DNA of 64,000 bases from SZAS-79 sp964599095 (GTDB lineage: Bacteria; Pseudomonadota; Gammaproteobacteria; Burkholderiales; SG8-39). Below the pieces are notes generated by a model, which worked only from the letters and a program-made list of their open reading frames with translations, was not told the origin of the DNA and did no database searches. The first letter of the stretch is position 1; each line of letters opens with the position of its first letter. Positions 1-10,880 of the stretch are shown in pieces. Where the stretch lies: positions 124,001-188,000 of the forward strand of contig CAZREB010000006.1 of the NCBI GenBank assembly GCA_964599095.1. The letters are read 5' to 3'. Position numbers and translations under genes: made by a program.

Positions 1-3810
<3,810 letters not shown>

Positions 3811-3882
3811 GATAAACCTCTGAATTTTCGACCGGCCGCCGGAAGTTTGCGGCCCCGCACAAAAAATTTGGGCGAACTGGCG

Positions 3883-3911
3883 AATATACCCTCGGAAGCC
3901 TGAGGCTTCAA
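3883..3911 (-). promoter_or_regulatory. Candidate sigma70 promoter for gltB
   Basis: On the minus strand TTGAAG (3911-3906) and TATATT (3888-3883) are separated by exactly 17 nt, in the aroB-gltB gap. The implied 5' leader is about 65 nt. The call rests on sequence match only. Confidence 0.5.
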
Positions 3912-3938
3912 GGGCTTAGGTGGCAGGCGGGGCGGAGC

Positions 3939-5027
3939 CTAAGCGGCCGTGCAGGCGCGCAGCGTGGCGCGGACGGCGGTTTCCGGGATGTCGCCGCGGA
4001 CGACGGCTGCTCCCGGGCTGTCGAGCAGGACGAAGCGGATCCGGCCGGCCGCGGCCTTCTTGTCCACCGCCATCAGGTCCAGATACCGGTCGGCGGTCAG
4101 GCTGGCGGGGCCGGCAACCGGCAGCCCGGCCCGCGCCACCAGGTCGCGGATGCGCCCGGCTTGCGCCTCTGAAATCATCCCGATACGTGCCGACAGGTCG
4201 GCCGCCATGACCATGCCGGCGCCGACGGCTTCGCCATGCACCCACTGGCCGTAGCCGAGCCCGGACTCGATCGCATGGCCGAAGGTGTGCCCGAAATTCA
4301 GGATTGCCCGCAGGCCGGACTCGCGCTCGTCCTTCCCGACGACTTCGGCCTTGATCTCGCAGCTGCGCACGACTGCGTGGATCAGGGCCTCGGGATCGCG
4401 CGCAAGCAGCCGGCCGATGTTCGCCTCCAGCCAGTCGAAGAAGACCGGATCGCGGATCACGCCGTGCTTGATGACTTCGGCCAGGCCGGCGCGCAACTCG
4501 CGCATCGGCAGCGTCTCGAGCGTCGAAACGTCGGCGAGCACCGCGTTCGGCTGGTGGAAGGCGCCGACCATGTTCTTGCCGAGCGGATGGTTCACCGCGG
4601 TCTTGCCGCCGACCGACGAATCGACCTGGGCCAGCAGCGTCGTGGGAACCTGGATGAAGGGGATGCCGCGCTGGTAGACCGCAGCCGCGAACCCGGCGAT
4701 GTCGCCGACGACGCCGCCGCCGAGCGCGACGATCGTCGTGTGCCGGTCGCAGCGGGCGGTGAGCAGCGCGTCGAACACGAGATTCAGTGTCTGCCAGGTC
4801 TTGTGCTCTTCGCCATCGGGCAGGACGACCTCGATCACCTCGGCGCCCGCCGCCCGCAGCGCGACTGCGACACGCTCCAGGTAGATCGGCGCCACGACGG
4901 TGGTGCTCACCAGGGCGGCCTTGCGCCCGGCGAGGTGGGCCCGGTAACGCTCCGGGTCGGCGATCAGGCCCGAGCCGACTTCGATGTCGTAGGACCTTTC
5001 GCCGAGCGCTACGCGGATACGTGCCAT
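3939..5027 (-). CDS. aroB: 3-dehydroquinate synthase AroB
   Basis: Second step of the shikimate pathway: DAHP to 3-dehydroquinate, using NAD+ and a divalent metal. The protein has 362 residues, full family length. The NAD-binding GGGVVGD loop is near 103-109, and the metal ligands Glu184 (AEVIKHG), His247 (NFGHTFGH) and His264 (WVHGEAV) fall at the canonical positions. The first 19 bp overlap the 3' end of aroK, so the two are translationally linked. The aroK-aroB order downstream of pilMNOPQ is conserved in proteobacteria; a dgt gene, often found next, is absent here. Confidence 0.97.
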   Translation of the reverse strand: MARIRVALGERSYDIEVGSGLIADPERYRAHLAGRKAALVSTTVVAPIYLERVAVALRAAGAEVIEVVLPDGEEHKTWQTLNLVFDALLTARCDRHTTIVALGGGVVGDIAGFAAAVYQRGIPFIQVPTTLLAQVDSSVGGKTAVNHPLGKNMVGAFHQPNAVLADVSTLETLPMRELRAGLAEVIKHGVIRDPVFFDWLEANIGRLLARDPEALIHAVVRSCEIKAEVVGKDERESGLRAILNFGHTFGHAIESGLGYGQWVHGEAVGAGMVMAADLSARIGMISEAQAGRIRDLVARAGLPVAGPASLTADRYLDLMAVDKKAAAGRIRFVLLDSPGAAVVRGDIPETAVRATLRACTAA

Positions 5028-5548
5028 CGCTCGGCCAGTGTCGAAAGGATCTGCTTCACCAGCACCTGCACGCCCTGGCGCCCGGTGTCCATGATGAGGT
5101 CTGCCACCTCGCGATACAGAGGGTCGCGTTCGGCAAAGAGCTCTTCGAGCCGCTTCTCGGGATCCGCCGTCATCAGCAGCGGGCGGTTCTTGTCGTGCCG
5201 CGTGCGCATGTACAAGTCGTGCGGCTGCCCGCGCAGGTAGATCACGACGCCGCGCTCGCCGAGCCGCCGCCGGTTCTCCTCACGCAGGATCGCACCGCCG
5301 CCCGTGGCGAGCACGATCCCGGGGCGCGCGGTCAGTTCGTCGAGGATGGCCGCCTCACGGTTGCGGAACCCCTCTTCGCCTTCGATCTCGAAGATCACCG
5401 GGACCTTGACGCCGCAGCGAGATTCGAGCTCGTGGTCCGAATCGACGAACGCGCGATTCAGGCGCGCGGCCAGCAGGCGCGCAACCGTCGTCTTGCCGGC
5501 GCCCATCATGCCGACGAGGAAGATGTTGCTGTTGGGTCCGTCCTTCAC
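5009..5548 (-). CDS. aroK: Shikimate kinase AroK
   Basis: Phosphorylates shikimate at the 3-hydroxyl with ATP in the cytoplasm. The 179-residue P-loop kinase has Walker A GMMGAGKT at 13-20, the DSD metal/shikimate motif near 37-39, GGGA near 83-86 and the lid-region RPLL. A GTG start is used (MKDGPNSNIFLVG). The gene is separated from pilQ by a strong terminator, so aroK-aroB probably has its own promoter. A TACAAT hexamer sits only 7 bp before the start codon, but I found no matching -35. Confidence 0.96.
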   Translation of the reverse strand: MKDGPNSNIFLVGMMGAGKTTVARLLAARLNRAFVDSDHELESRCGVKVPVIFEIEGEEGFRNREAAILDELTARPGIVLATGGGAILREENRRRLGERGVVIYLRGQPHDLYMRTRHDKNRPLLMTADPEKRLEELFAERDPLYREVADLIMDTGRQGVQVLVKQILSTLAERWHVSA

Positions 5549-5615
5549 CCCGGTATTGTAACCGTCGCCCCCTGGACGGCCCCGCCGGCGGACCGACGGT
5601 CACGCGATGCGGAGG

Positions 5616-5649
5616 GCAAAAAAAACAGAGGCCGGGCAGGCCCGGCCTC
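5616..5649 (-). terminator. Rho-independent terminator after pilQ
   Basis: A perfect 10-bp GC-rich stem (GAGGCCGGGC / GCCCGGCCTC) is followed on the minus strand by a run of eight T. It ends the pilMNOPQ transcript before aroK. A second small hairpin (AGTCAG/CTGACT, near 5650-5667) lies between it and the pilQ stop. Confidence 0.9.
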
Positions 5650-5720
5650 AAGTCAGAGTCCCTGACTACTTGCGGCAAGAATTGCGGGTGGCGGGAAAAC
5701 TAGGTTCCCCCGCTACCCTC

Positions 5721-7820
5721 CTAGCGCACCGTCAGCCGTTCGCTTACGACGCGCGGGGTGATGAAGATCAGCAGCTCGGTCTTCCTGGTCGAACGCGTGT
5801 TGTTCCTGAAAAAGAATCCGATGTAGGGCAGTTCGCCGAAGAAGGGCACGCGGGTCAGGTCCTGCCTCTCGGTTTCCTCGTAGATGCCGCCGATCACCAC
5901 CGTCCCGCCGTTTTCCACCAGCGCGGAGGTCTTGACGTGCTTGGTGCTGATCTGCACGCCCGCAGTCGTAGTGGCGCCGGGCTCGTCCTTGTTGACGTCG
6001 AGGTCCATGATCACGTTGCCTTCGGGCGTGATCTGCGGCTTCACCTTGAGGGCGAGGTTGGCCTTGCGGAAGGAGACCGACGTTGCGCCCGAAGACGACG
6101 CCTGCTGGTACGGGATCTCCGTGCCCTGCTCGATGATCGCCTCGACGCCGTCGGACGTGAGCACGCGCGGGCTGGAGACGGTCTTGCCCTTGCCGTCGGC
6201 TTCCATCGCGGTGATTTCGGCGCTGATGATCCGCGTGAAGGCGTTGTTGAACAGCAGCAGGGAGAACGTGCCCGGGTTGAATCCGTTCAGGCCGGTGGCC
6301 GGCAGGTTGACCTGCTGGGTCGGGACCGTGCCGTTGAGCGTAGTGGCCCCGAGGTTGGCGGAGTTGGTCGTCAGGTCCGCACCGATGTTGGCATTGAGGT
6401 TGCGCTTGTCGGCGCCGCCCCCCGGGATCTGCGAATTGATGCTGTTGTAGCCCAGGCGCGCGCCGAGGTTCTTGGAGAAGCTGTCGTCGGCGATCACGAT
6501 GCGCGCCTCGATGACCACCTGGCGCACGGCCACGTCGATCTTGGCGATCAGCTTCCTCACGTCCTCGAGCCGGGCCGGCACGTCCTGGACGAACAGAGTG
6601 TTGGTCCGGGCGTCGACCACGACGCTGCCGCGCTTGGACAGGATCGGCTGGGTCTTGTCGCCCAGCAGCTTCTGCACGTCGGCCGCCTTCTGGTAGTTCA
6701 TCTGGAACGACTCGGTGCGCGTCGTCTCGAGCTCGCCGATCTGCTGCTGTGCCTCGAGGGCCAGCTTCTCGCGCGTGGCCAGCTCGTCGCGCGGCGCGAC
6801 CCAGATCACGTTGCCGTTCTTCCTCATGTCCAGGCCGCGGGTCTGCAGGATGATGTCCATGGCCTGGTCCCACGGCACGTCCTTGAGGCGCAGCGTGATG
6901 TTGCCGGTCACCGTGTCGCTCGTGATGATGTTCAGGTCGGTGAAGTCGGCGATCACGTTGAGGACCGAGCGGACCTCGACGTTCTGGAAGTTGAGCGAAA
7001 GCTTCTCGCCTGTGTAACGGCCGCGCTGGGCGGCTGCGGACGTCACGCTCACAGGCTTGACCTCGATCACGAACTGCGTGTCGGTCTGGTAGGCGTTGTG
7101 CTCCCACTGGCCCTTGGGCTCGATCACCATGCGCACGTTTTCGCCCTGCGCGAACGTGTTGATCGTCTGCACGGGTGTCGAGAAGTCGACCACGTCGAGT
7201 CGCTTGCGAAGGTTCTCGGGCAGCGCGGTCTTCATGAACTCGACCACGATGTTCTGCCCCTGCTGGCGGATGTCGATCCCGGTGGTGGCGTCCGAGAGGT
7301 CGACGATGATGCGGCCCTCGCCCGAGCGTCCGCGCCGGAAATCGATGTCCCGCACCGCGTGCTTCGAATCGGCCCTGCCTTCGGCGAAGTGCGACACGTT
7401 GGTTCCGGAAACCGAAGGCACGGACGTGAGGGTGATCACCAGGTTGTTGCCGTCGATGGTTGCCTCGTGCGCGACGGAACGGCGCAGGTTGAGCACCAGG
7501 CGGGTCTTGTCCGAGCCCTGCACCAGGTTCATGCTGCGCAGTTCGCCTTCGCCGATGTCCTGCGAGTTGCGCCCGAGGTTGTTCGTGATGCCGGCAAAGT
7601 CGAACGCGATGCGCGCCGGGCTCGCTACGGTGAAGTTGGGCGGGACCGACGTAAGCGGCTGCTTGGTCTGCACGCGGACCGTGACCTTGCCGCCCTGCTG
7701 GGTGACGTTGAAGGACTCGATGCTGTTGGCTTGTGCGAGCGCAACGCCCATGCCGGCCATCCACAGGGCCGCGGCAAGAAGCGCGGACAGGATCCGCGCG
7801 GGGAAAATAATTCGGTTCAT
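5721..7820 (-). CDS. pilQ: Type IV pilus secretin PilQ
   Basis: Outer-membrane secretin through which the type IV pilus is extruded. The 699 residues begin with a signal peptide ending about ALAQA (residue 30). An N-terminal AMIN-type peptidoglycan-binding region comes next (about 35-130) and a second AMIN-like region follows. The STN/N0 domain begins near 270 (YTGEKLSLNFQNVEVRSVL), then a secretin/NolW N1 domain, and the C-terminal secretin barrel domain occupies about 500-690 (VSSPRVLTSDG, then VPFFGELPYIGFFFR). ATG at 7820 overlaps the pilP stop as ATGA. It is the last gene of the pilMNOPQ operon. Confidence 0.97.
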   Translation of the reverse strand: MNRIIFPARILSALLAAALWMAGMGVALAQANSIESFNVTQQGGKVTVRVQTKQPLTSVPPNFTVASPARIAFDFAGITNNLGRNSQDIGEGELRSMNLVQGSDKTRLVLNLRRSVAHEATIDGNNLVITLTSVPSVSGTNVSHFAEGRADSKHAVRDIDFRRGRSGEGRIIVDLSDATTGIDIRQQGQNIVVEFMKTALPENLRKRLDVVDFSTPVQTINTFAQGENVRMVIEPKGQWEHNAYQTDTQFVIEVKPVSVTSAAAQRGRYTGEKLSLNFQNVEVRSVLNVIADFTDLNIITSDTVTGNITLRLKDVPWDQAMDIILQTRGLDMRKNGNVIWVAPRDELATREKLALEAQQQIGELETTRTESFQMNYQKAADVQKLLGDKTQPILSKRGSVVVDARTNTLFVQDVPARLEDVRKLIAKIDVAVRQVVIEARIVIADDSFSKNLGARLGYNSINSQIPGGGADKRNLNANIGADLTTNSANLGATTLNGTVPTQQVNLPATGLNGFNPGTFSLLLFNNAFTRIISAEITAMEADGKGKTVSSPRVLTSDGVEAIIEQGTEIPYQQASSSGATSVSFRKANLALKVKPQITPEGNVIMDLDVNKDEPGATTTAGVQISTKHVKTSALVENGGTVVIGGIYEETERQDLTRVPFFGELPYIGFFFRNNTRSTRKTELLIFITPRVVSERLTVR

Positions 7821-8356
7821 CGTTGTGCCTCCACCAGTTGCAGCGAGCTGACGCGTTCTACCCAGTCTCCGCCGCCGTCCTGCACGAGCTCCTTCAGCTT
7901 GATTTCGCTTTCGTCTATCGCAGTGATCACGCCGAAGTTCAATCCCATGTAGTTGCCTTTCTTCACCCGAAACAGGTTGGGCCCGGCCTTGACCAGGCCG
8001 TAGGTCTCCTTTTCCTGTGAGAGCGTCCCCACCATGCGCAGGGTTTCGAGGGGGAAAGCCTCAAGCGGCTCCTTGGGCCGGTTCAGGTCGGGCTTGATCC
8101 CGGATGCGCCCGCCAACGCCGCGCCGGACGCCACCACATCGATGCGCGAGGGCTTGAACGGGTCCACTTCGTCGAACGCCTTGTAGGGTACCGGCTCATA
8201 GGGCTTGACCTGCGGCAGCGGATCAACCCGCCCGCGCACGTCCTTGGTGAGCTGGTCCAGCTCCTTGCGCAGGTCGCCATATTGCTCGCCGCCGCAGGCC
8301 GCGAGCGAAAGCGCGAGCACTGCGGCCGGGATCGGGTGCCAGATGCGGTGCGTCAT
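7817..8356 (-). CDS. pilP: Type IV pilus lipoprotein PilP
   Basis: Periplasmic inner-membrane lipoprotein that links the PilM-N-O alignment complex to the PilQ secretin. It has 179 residues with a lipobox LAAC (Cys21). A proline-rich linker follows (about 45-75), then a C-terminal beta-sandwich domain (about 100-175) with the characteristic METLRMVGTL-like strand (here LETLRMVGTL) and GxNxGVIxxI pattern. Both ends overlap neighbouring genes by 4 bp, showing tight coupling. Confidence 0.95.
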   Translation of the reverse strand: MTHRIWHPIPAAVLALSLAACGGEQYGDLRKELDQLTKDVRGRVDPLPQVKPYEPVPYKAFDEVDPFKPSRIDVVASGAALAGASGIKPDLNRPKEPLEAFPLETLRMVGTLSQEKETYGLVKAGPNLFRVKKGNYMGLNFGVITAIDESEIKLKELVQDGGGDWVERVSSLQLVEAQR

Positions 8357-9006
8357 TTCTTGGGCGCCTTGGCGGCCTTGGCTGACTTGCGCTGCGCCGC
8401 AACTTCCTCGTCGTCGAGGTACCGGAACGTGCGCGCCGTGGCGTCCATTTGCAGCTGGCCGCCGTCCTTGCCCGCGGTGATGGACACATCGTTCAGCGTG
8501 ACGATGCGCGAGAGCTGTCCGAGATCGCTCGCAAAAGCGCCCATGTCGTGGTAGTTGCCGACCACGCGCACCTGGATCGGGAGTTCGGCGTAGAACTCCC
8601 TCGTCGTCTCGCTCGTGGCCGGCTTGAACAGCTCGAACTGCAGGCCCCGGCCGAGTCCTGCCTGGTTGATGTCCACCAGCAGCGCGTCCATCTGCGCCCG
8701 GTTCGGCAATTGCTTGAGCAGCGCCCCGAATGACTGGTCGATCTCGCGCAACTGCTGCTTGTGCAGGTCGAGGTTGATCGACTGCTTCTTCTTGTTCAGG
8801 TAGTCGTCCTTGAGCTTGGTTTCCTCCTTCTTGCCGTTCTCAAGCTCTTCAATCTGGCCGGACCAGTCGAAGAAGTACGCGCCCACCAGAATGCCGGCGA
8901 GGATGCCGATCAGGGCGGCGAGCTTCGGGATTGCCGGCCAGGTACCCGGGTCCTTGGGATCGAGGTACTTGAAGTCCTCGGCGAATTTGTTCAGGTCGAT
9001 GGCCAT
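8353..9006 (-). CDS. pilO: Type IV pilus assembly protein PilO
   Basis: Bitopic inner-membrane protein that heterodimerises with PilN in the pilus alignment subcomplex. It has 217 residues: a short cytoplasmic N-terminus containing LNKFAEDFKYLDPKDPGTWP, one membrane helix at about 28-46, a coiled coil (about 50-95) rich in Lys/Glu/Gln, and a ferredoxin-like periplasmic domain (about 100-195). A basic Ala/Lys-rich tail ends the protein. The gap to pilN is 10 bp. Confidence 0.95.
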   Translation of the reverse strand: MAIDLNKFAEDFKYLDPKDPGTWPAIPKLAALIGILAGILVGAYFFDWSGQIEELENGKKEETKLKDDYLNKKKQSINLDLHKQQLREIDQSFGALLKQLPNRAQMDALLVDINQAGLGRGLQFELFKPATSETTREFYAELPIQVRVVGNYHDMGAFASDLGQLSRIVTLNDVSITAGKDGGQLQMDATARTFRYLDDEEVAAQRKSAKAAKAPKK

Positions 9007-9016
9007 TCGATGAGCC

Positions 9017-9640
9017 CTATTTCTTCGCGGCGGCGGGCGCGGCCGGCGCCCCCTTGGCAGGCGCCTTGCCGCCCGCGTCCTTCGAGCTGTCGACCACCGC
9101 GCGCTTCAACCCGAGGTCGAGGTTGAACTCGGACACCCGCTTGCTGTTCACGACGGAGGCCTTGATCTCGTTCAGCTTCGGCGACTCGAGCCATTGCGAC
9201 GACTCGATGTTGCGCATCAGCGTGGATACCCGCGCGTTGGACTGGGCGTAGCCAATCAGGCTCACGCGCGAGCCGGTCTGCTTGATCGACTTCAGGTACA
9301 CGCCTTCGGGCAGCTGGCGCACCAGCTGGTCGAGAAGGTAGACGGTCTGGGCCCGGTCGGCCTGCAAGGTCTCGATCACCTGCTTCCTCGACAGGAGAGC
9401 GGCGATCTCGTCCTTCAGCTTCTTGATTTCCTCGATGTCCTTGTCGAGCTTCGCGGTTTCCTTCTTGAGGAACTCGTTGCGGCTGACCTGCTCGTTCACC
9501 TGGGCCGCATAGAACCCGTGCACGAGCAGCACGATCGCGCCCCCCAGCACCGCCGTCATCGCCGAGACGACTGCGAAGTGCTTGCGGGCCGCCTTTCGCC
9601 GTTCTTCGCGGTGCGGCAGCAGGTTGATGCGGACGGTCAC
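9017..9640 (-). CDS. pilN: Type IV pilus assembly protein PilN
   Basis: Inner-membrane partner of PilO; its cytoplasmic N-terminus docks on PilM. The start is taken as GTG at 9640, giving MTVRINLLPHREERRK. This is the conserved INLLPxR PilM-binding motif at the very N-terminus; the GTG forms a GTGA overlap with the pilM stop, and GGAGG lies about 9 nt upstream. A longer open frame from 9670 would sit inside pilM and is less likely. 207 residues: one membrane helix (about 22-42), a coiled coil to about 90, a periplasmic Fimbrial-assembly domain and an Ala/Lys/Pro-rich tail. Confidence 0.94.
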   Translation of the reverse strand: MTVRINLLPHREERRKAARKHFAVVSAMTAVLGGAIVLLVHGFYAAQVNEQVSRNEFLKKETAKLDKDIEEIKKLKDEIAALLSRKQVIETLQADRAQTVYLLDQLVRQLPEGVYLKSIKQTGSRVSLIGYAQSNARVSTLMRNIESSQWLESPKLNEIKASVVNSKRVSEFNLDLGLKRAVVDSSKDAGGKAPAKGAPAAPAAAKK

Positions 9641-10710
9641 GGGTCGAACCTCCGCAGGGCCAGGCCGCATGCCACGATCAGCGAAGGCGCGTCGAGCACG
9701 AGCTTCTTGAGCTGGATGCGCGGCGAGGTTTCCATCGTCGCGAACGGGTTCGCCACGACCGTGTTGACCTGGGTGCGCGTATTGACCACCTCGTCCAGGC
9801 CGGCGATCACCGCCGAGCCGCCGGCCAGCAGGATGTGGTCGACACTGCTGAACTGGGTCGAGGTGAAGAAGAATTGCAGCGCCCGCTGCACTTCCATCGA
9901 CAGGTTTTCCATGAACGGCCGCAGCACCTCGGACTCGAAATCGTCCGGCAGCCCGCCCGAGCGCTTGGCGTTCTCGGCTTCCTCCGTGCTCATCCCGTAG
10001 CGGTTCTGGATGTCGGCCGTCAGCTGGTTGCCGCCGAAGGGCTGCTCGCGCGTGTACACCTGCTGGTCGTTACGCAGCACGCTGACCGCCATGACGTTCG
10101 CACCGATGTCGACGACCGCGATGTTCTGGTCCTTGCCCCCGCCCGGCAGGGCCTGGCACACGAGCGTGAGCGCCGACTGCTGCGCGTACGACTCGACGTC
10201 CATGACCAAGGCCTTGAGGCCGGCGGATTCCGCCACCGCGATCCGGTCCTCGACCTTCTCCTTGCGCGTGGCGGCAATGAGGATTTCCTCCTCGGCCGGC
10301 CCGGAAGGCGCCGGCCCGATCACCTGGAAGTCGAGGTTGACCTCTTCGAGCGCGAAAGGGATGTACTGGTTGGCCTCGGTTTCGACCTGCAGCTCGAGCT
10401 CCTGCTCGCGCATCCCGGCCTGCACGATGATCTTCTTGGTGATGACCGCGCCCGAAGGCACCGCCATCGCCACGTGCTTGGTGCGCGTGGCGAGCCTCTT
10501 CCAGCCCCGCTTGACGGCTTCGGTGACCGCCTCGAGGTTATTGATGTTGCCGTCCGCCACGGCATCCCGCGGAAGCGGCTCGATTGCGTACCGCTCCACC
10601 CTTTGGGCCCCCTTGCCGGCGTCCACGATCTCGACCATCTTGACCGAGGACGAACTGATATCCAGCCCAAAGAGGGGCGGAGCCTTCGGTTTGAAGATGT
10701 CGACTTGCAA
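9637..10710 (-). CDS. pilM: Type IV pilus actin-like ATPase PilM
   Basis: Cytoplasmic actin-fold protein that binds the PilN N-terminus and organises the pilus platform. The start is taken as TTG at 10710 (MQVDIFKPKAPPLFGLDISSSSVK), because AAGGA lies 7 nt upstream; an upstream TTG at 10746 would add 12 residues and has no comparable ribosome site. 357 residues in the SHS2/FtsA-like family: phosphate-1 motif GLDISSSSVK near the N-terminus, IAVVDIGAN in the middle, and the adenosine motif LAGGSAVIAGL near residue 295. First gene of the operon, divergent from mrcA. Confidence 0.94.
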   Translation of the reverse strand: MQVDIFKPKAPPLFGLDISSSSVKMVEIVDAGKGAQRVERYAIEPLPRDAVADGNINNLEAVTEAVKRGWKRLATRTKHVAMAVPSGAVITKKIIVQAGMREQELELQVETEANQYIPFALEEVNLDFQVIGPAPSGPAEEEILIAATRKEKVEDRIAVAESAGLKALVMDVESYAQQSALTLVCQALPGGGKDQNIAVVDIGANVMAVSVLRNDQQVYTREQPFGGNQLTADIQNRYGMSTEEAENAKRSGGLPDDFESEVLRPFMENLSMEVQRALQFFFTSTQFSSVDHILLAGGSAVIAGLDEVVNTRTQVNTVVANPFATMETSPRIQLKKLVLDAPSLIVACGLALRRFDP

Positions 10711-10821
10711 GGGAAATTCCTTTCCGCGGTCGCCGTTTAGGCGCAATACGTATAATTTACATGAAATGCTAGCAACAAGCCCCCCACCTGTAAAGTAAAT
10801 TCTTCACGGTCGGAGAGGGCT

Positions 10822-10827
10822 TATAAT
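10822..10827 (+). promoter_or_regulatory. Candidate -10 box upstream of mrcA
   Basis: A perfect TATAAT lies 54 bp before the PBP1A start codon in the 170-bp divergent pilM/mrcA region. No good -35 stands at 16-18 bp, so this is a partial promoter call. An obvious pilM promoter on the other strand was not found. Confidence 0.4.
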
Positions 10828-10880
10828 GCCTTTGTCTCGTACCCCGTGCAACATCCCCCCGGCCCCTCCCGATCACCTTG

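Noticed and set aside
5548..5560. TACAAT just before the aroK GTG as a leaderless promoter
   Set aside because: No -35 element stands at 16-18 bp and leaderless aroK would be exceptional; evidence too thin to list.
5607..7952. A 781-codon open frame antisense to pilQ
   Set aside because: The minus strand carries a full secretin with operon overlaps; the plus frame even crosses the pilQ terminator.
9637..9665. Sequence GGGTCGAACCTCC resembling a tRNA T-arm
   Set aside because: It is the pilM end plus pilN ribosome site; no acceptor or anticodon stems are present around it.
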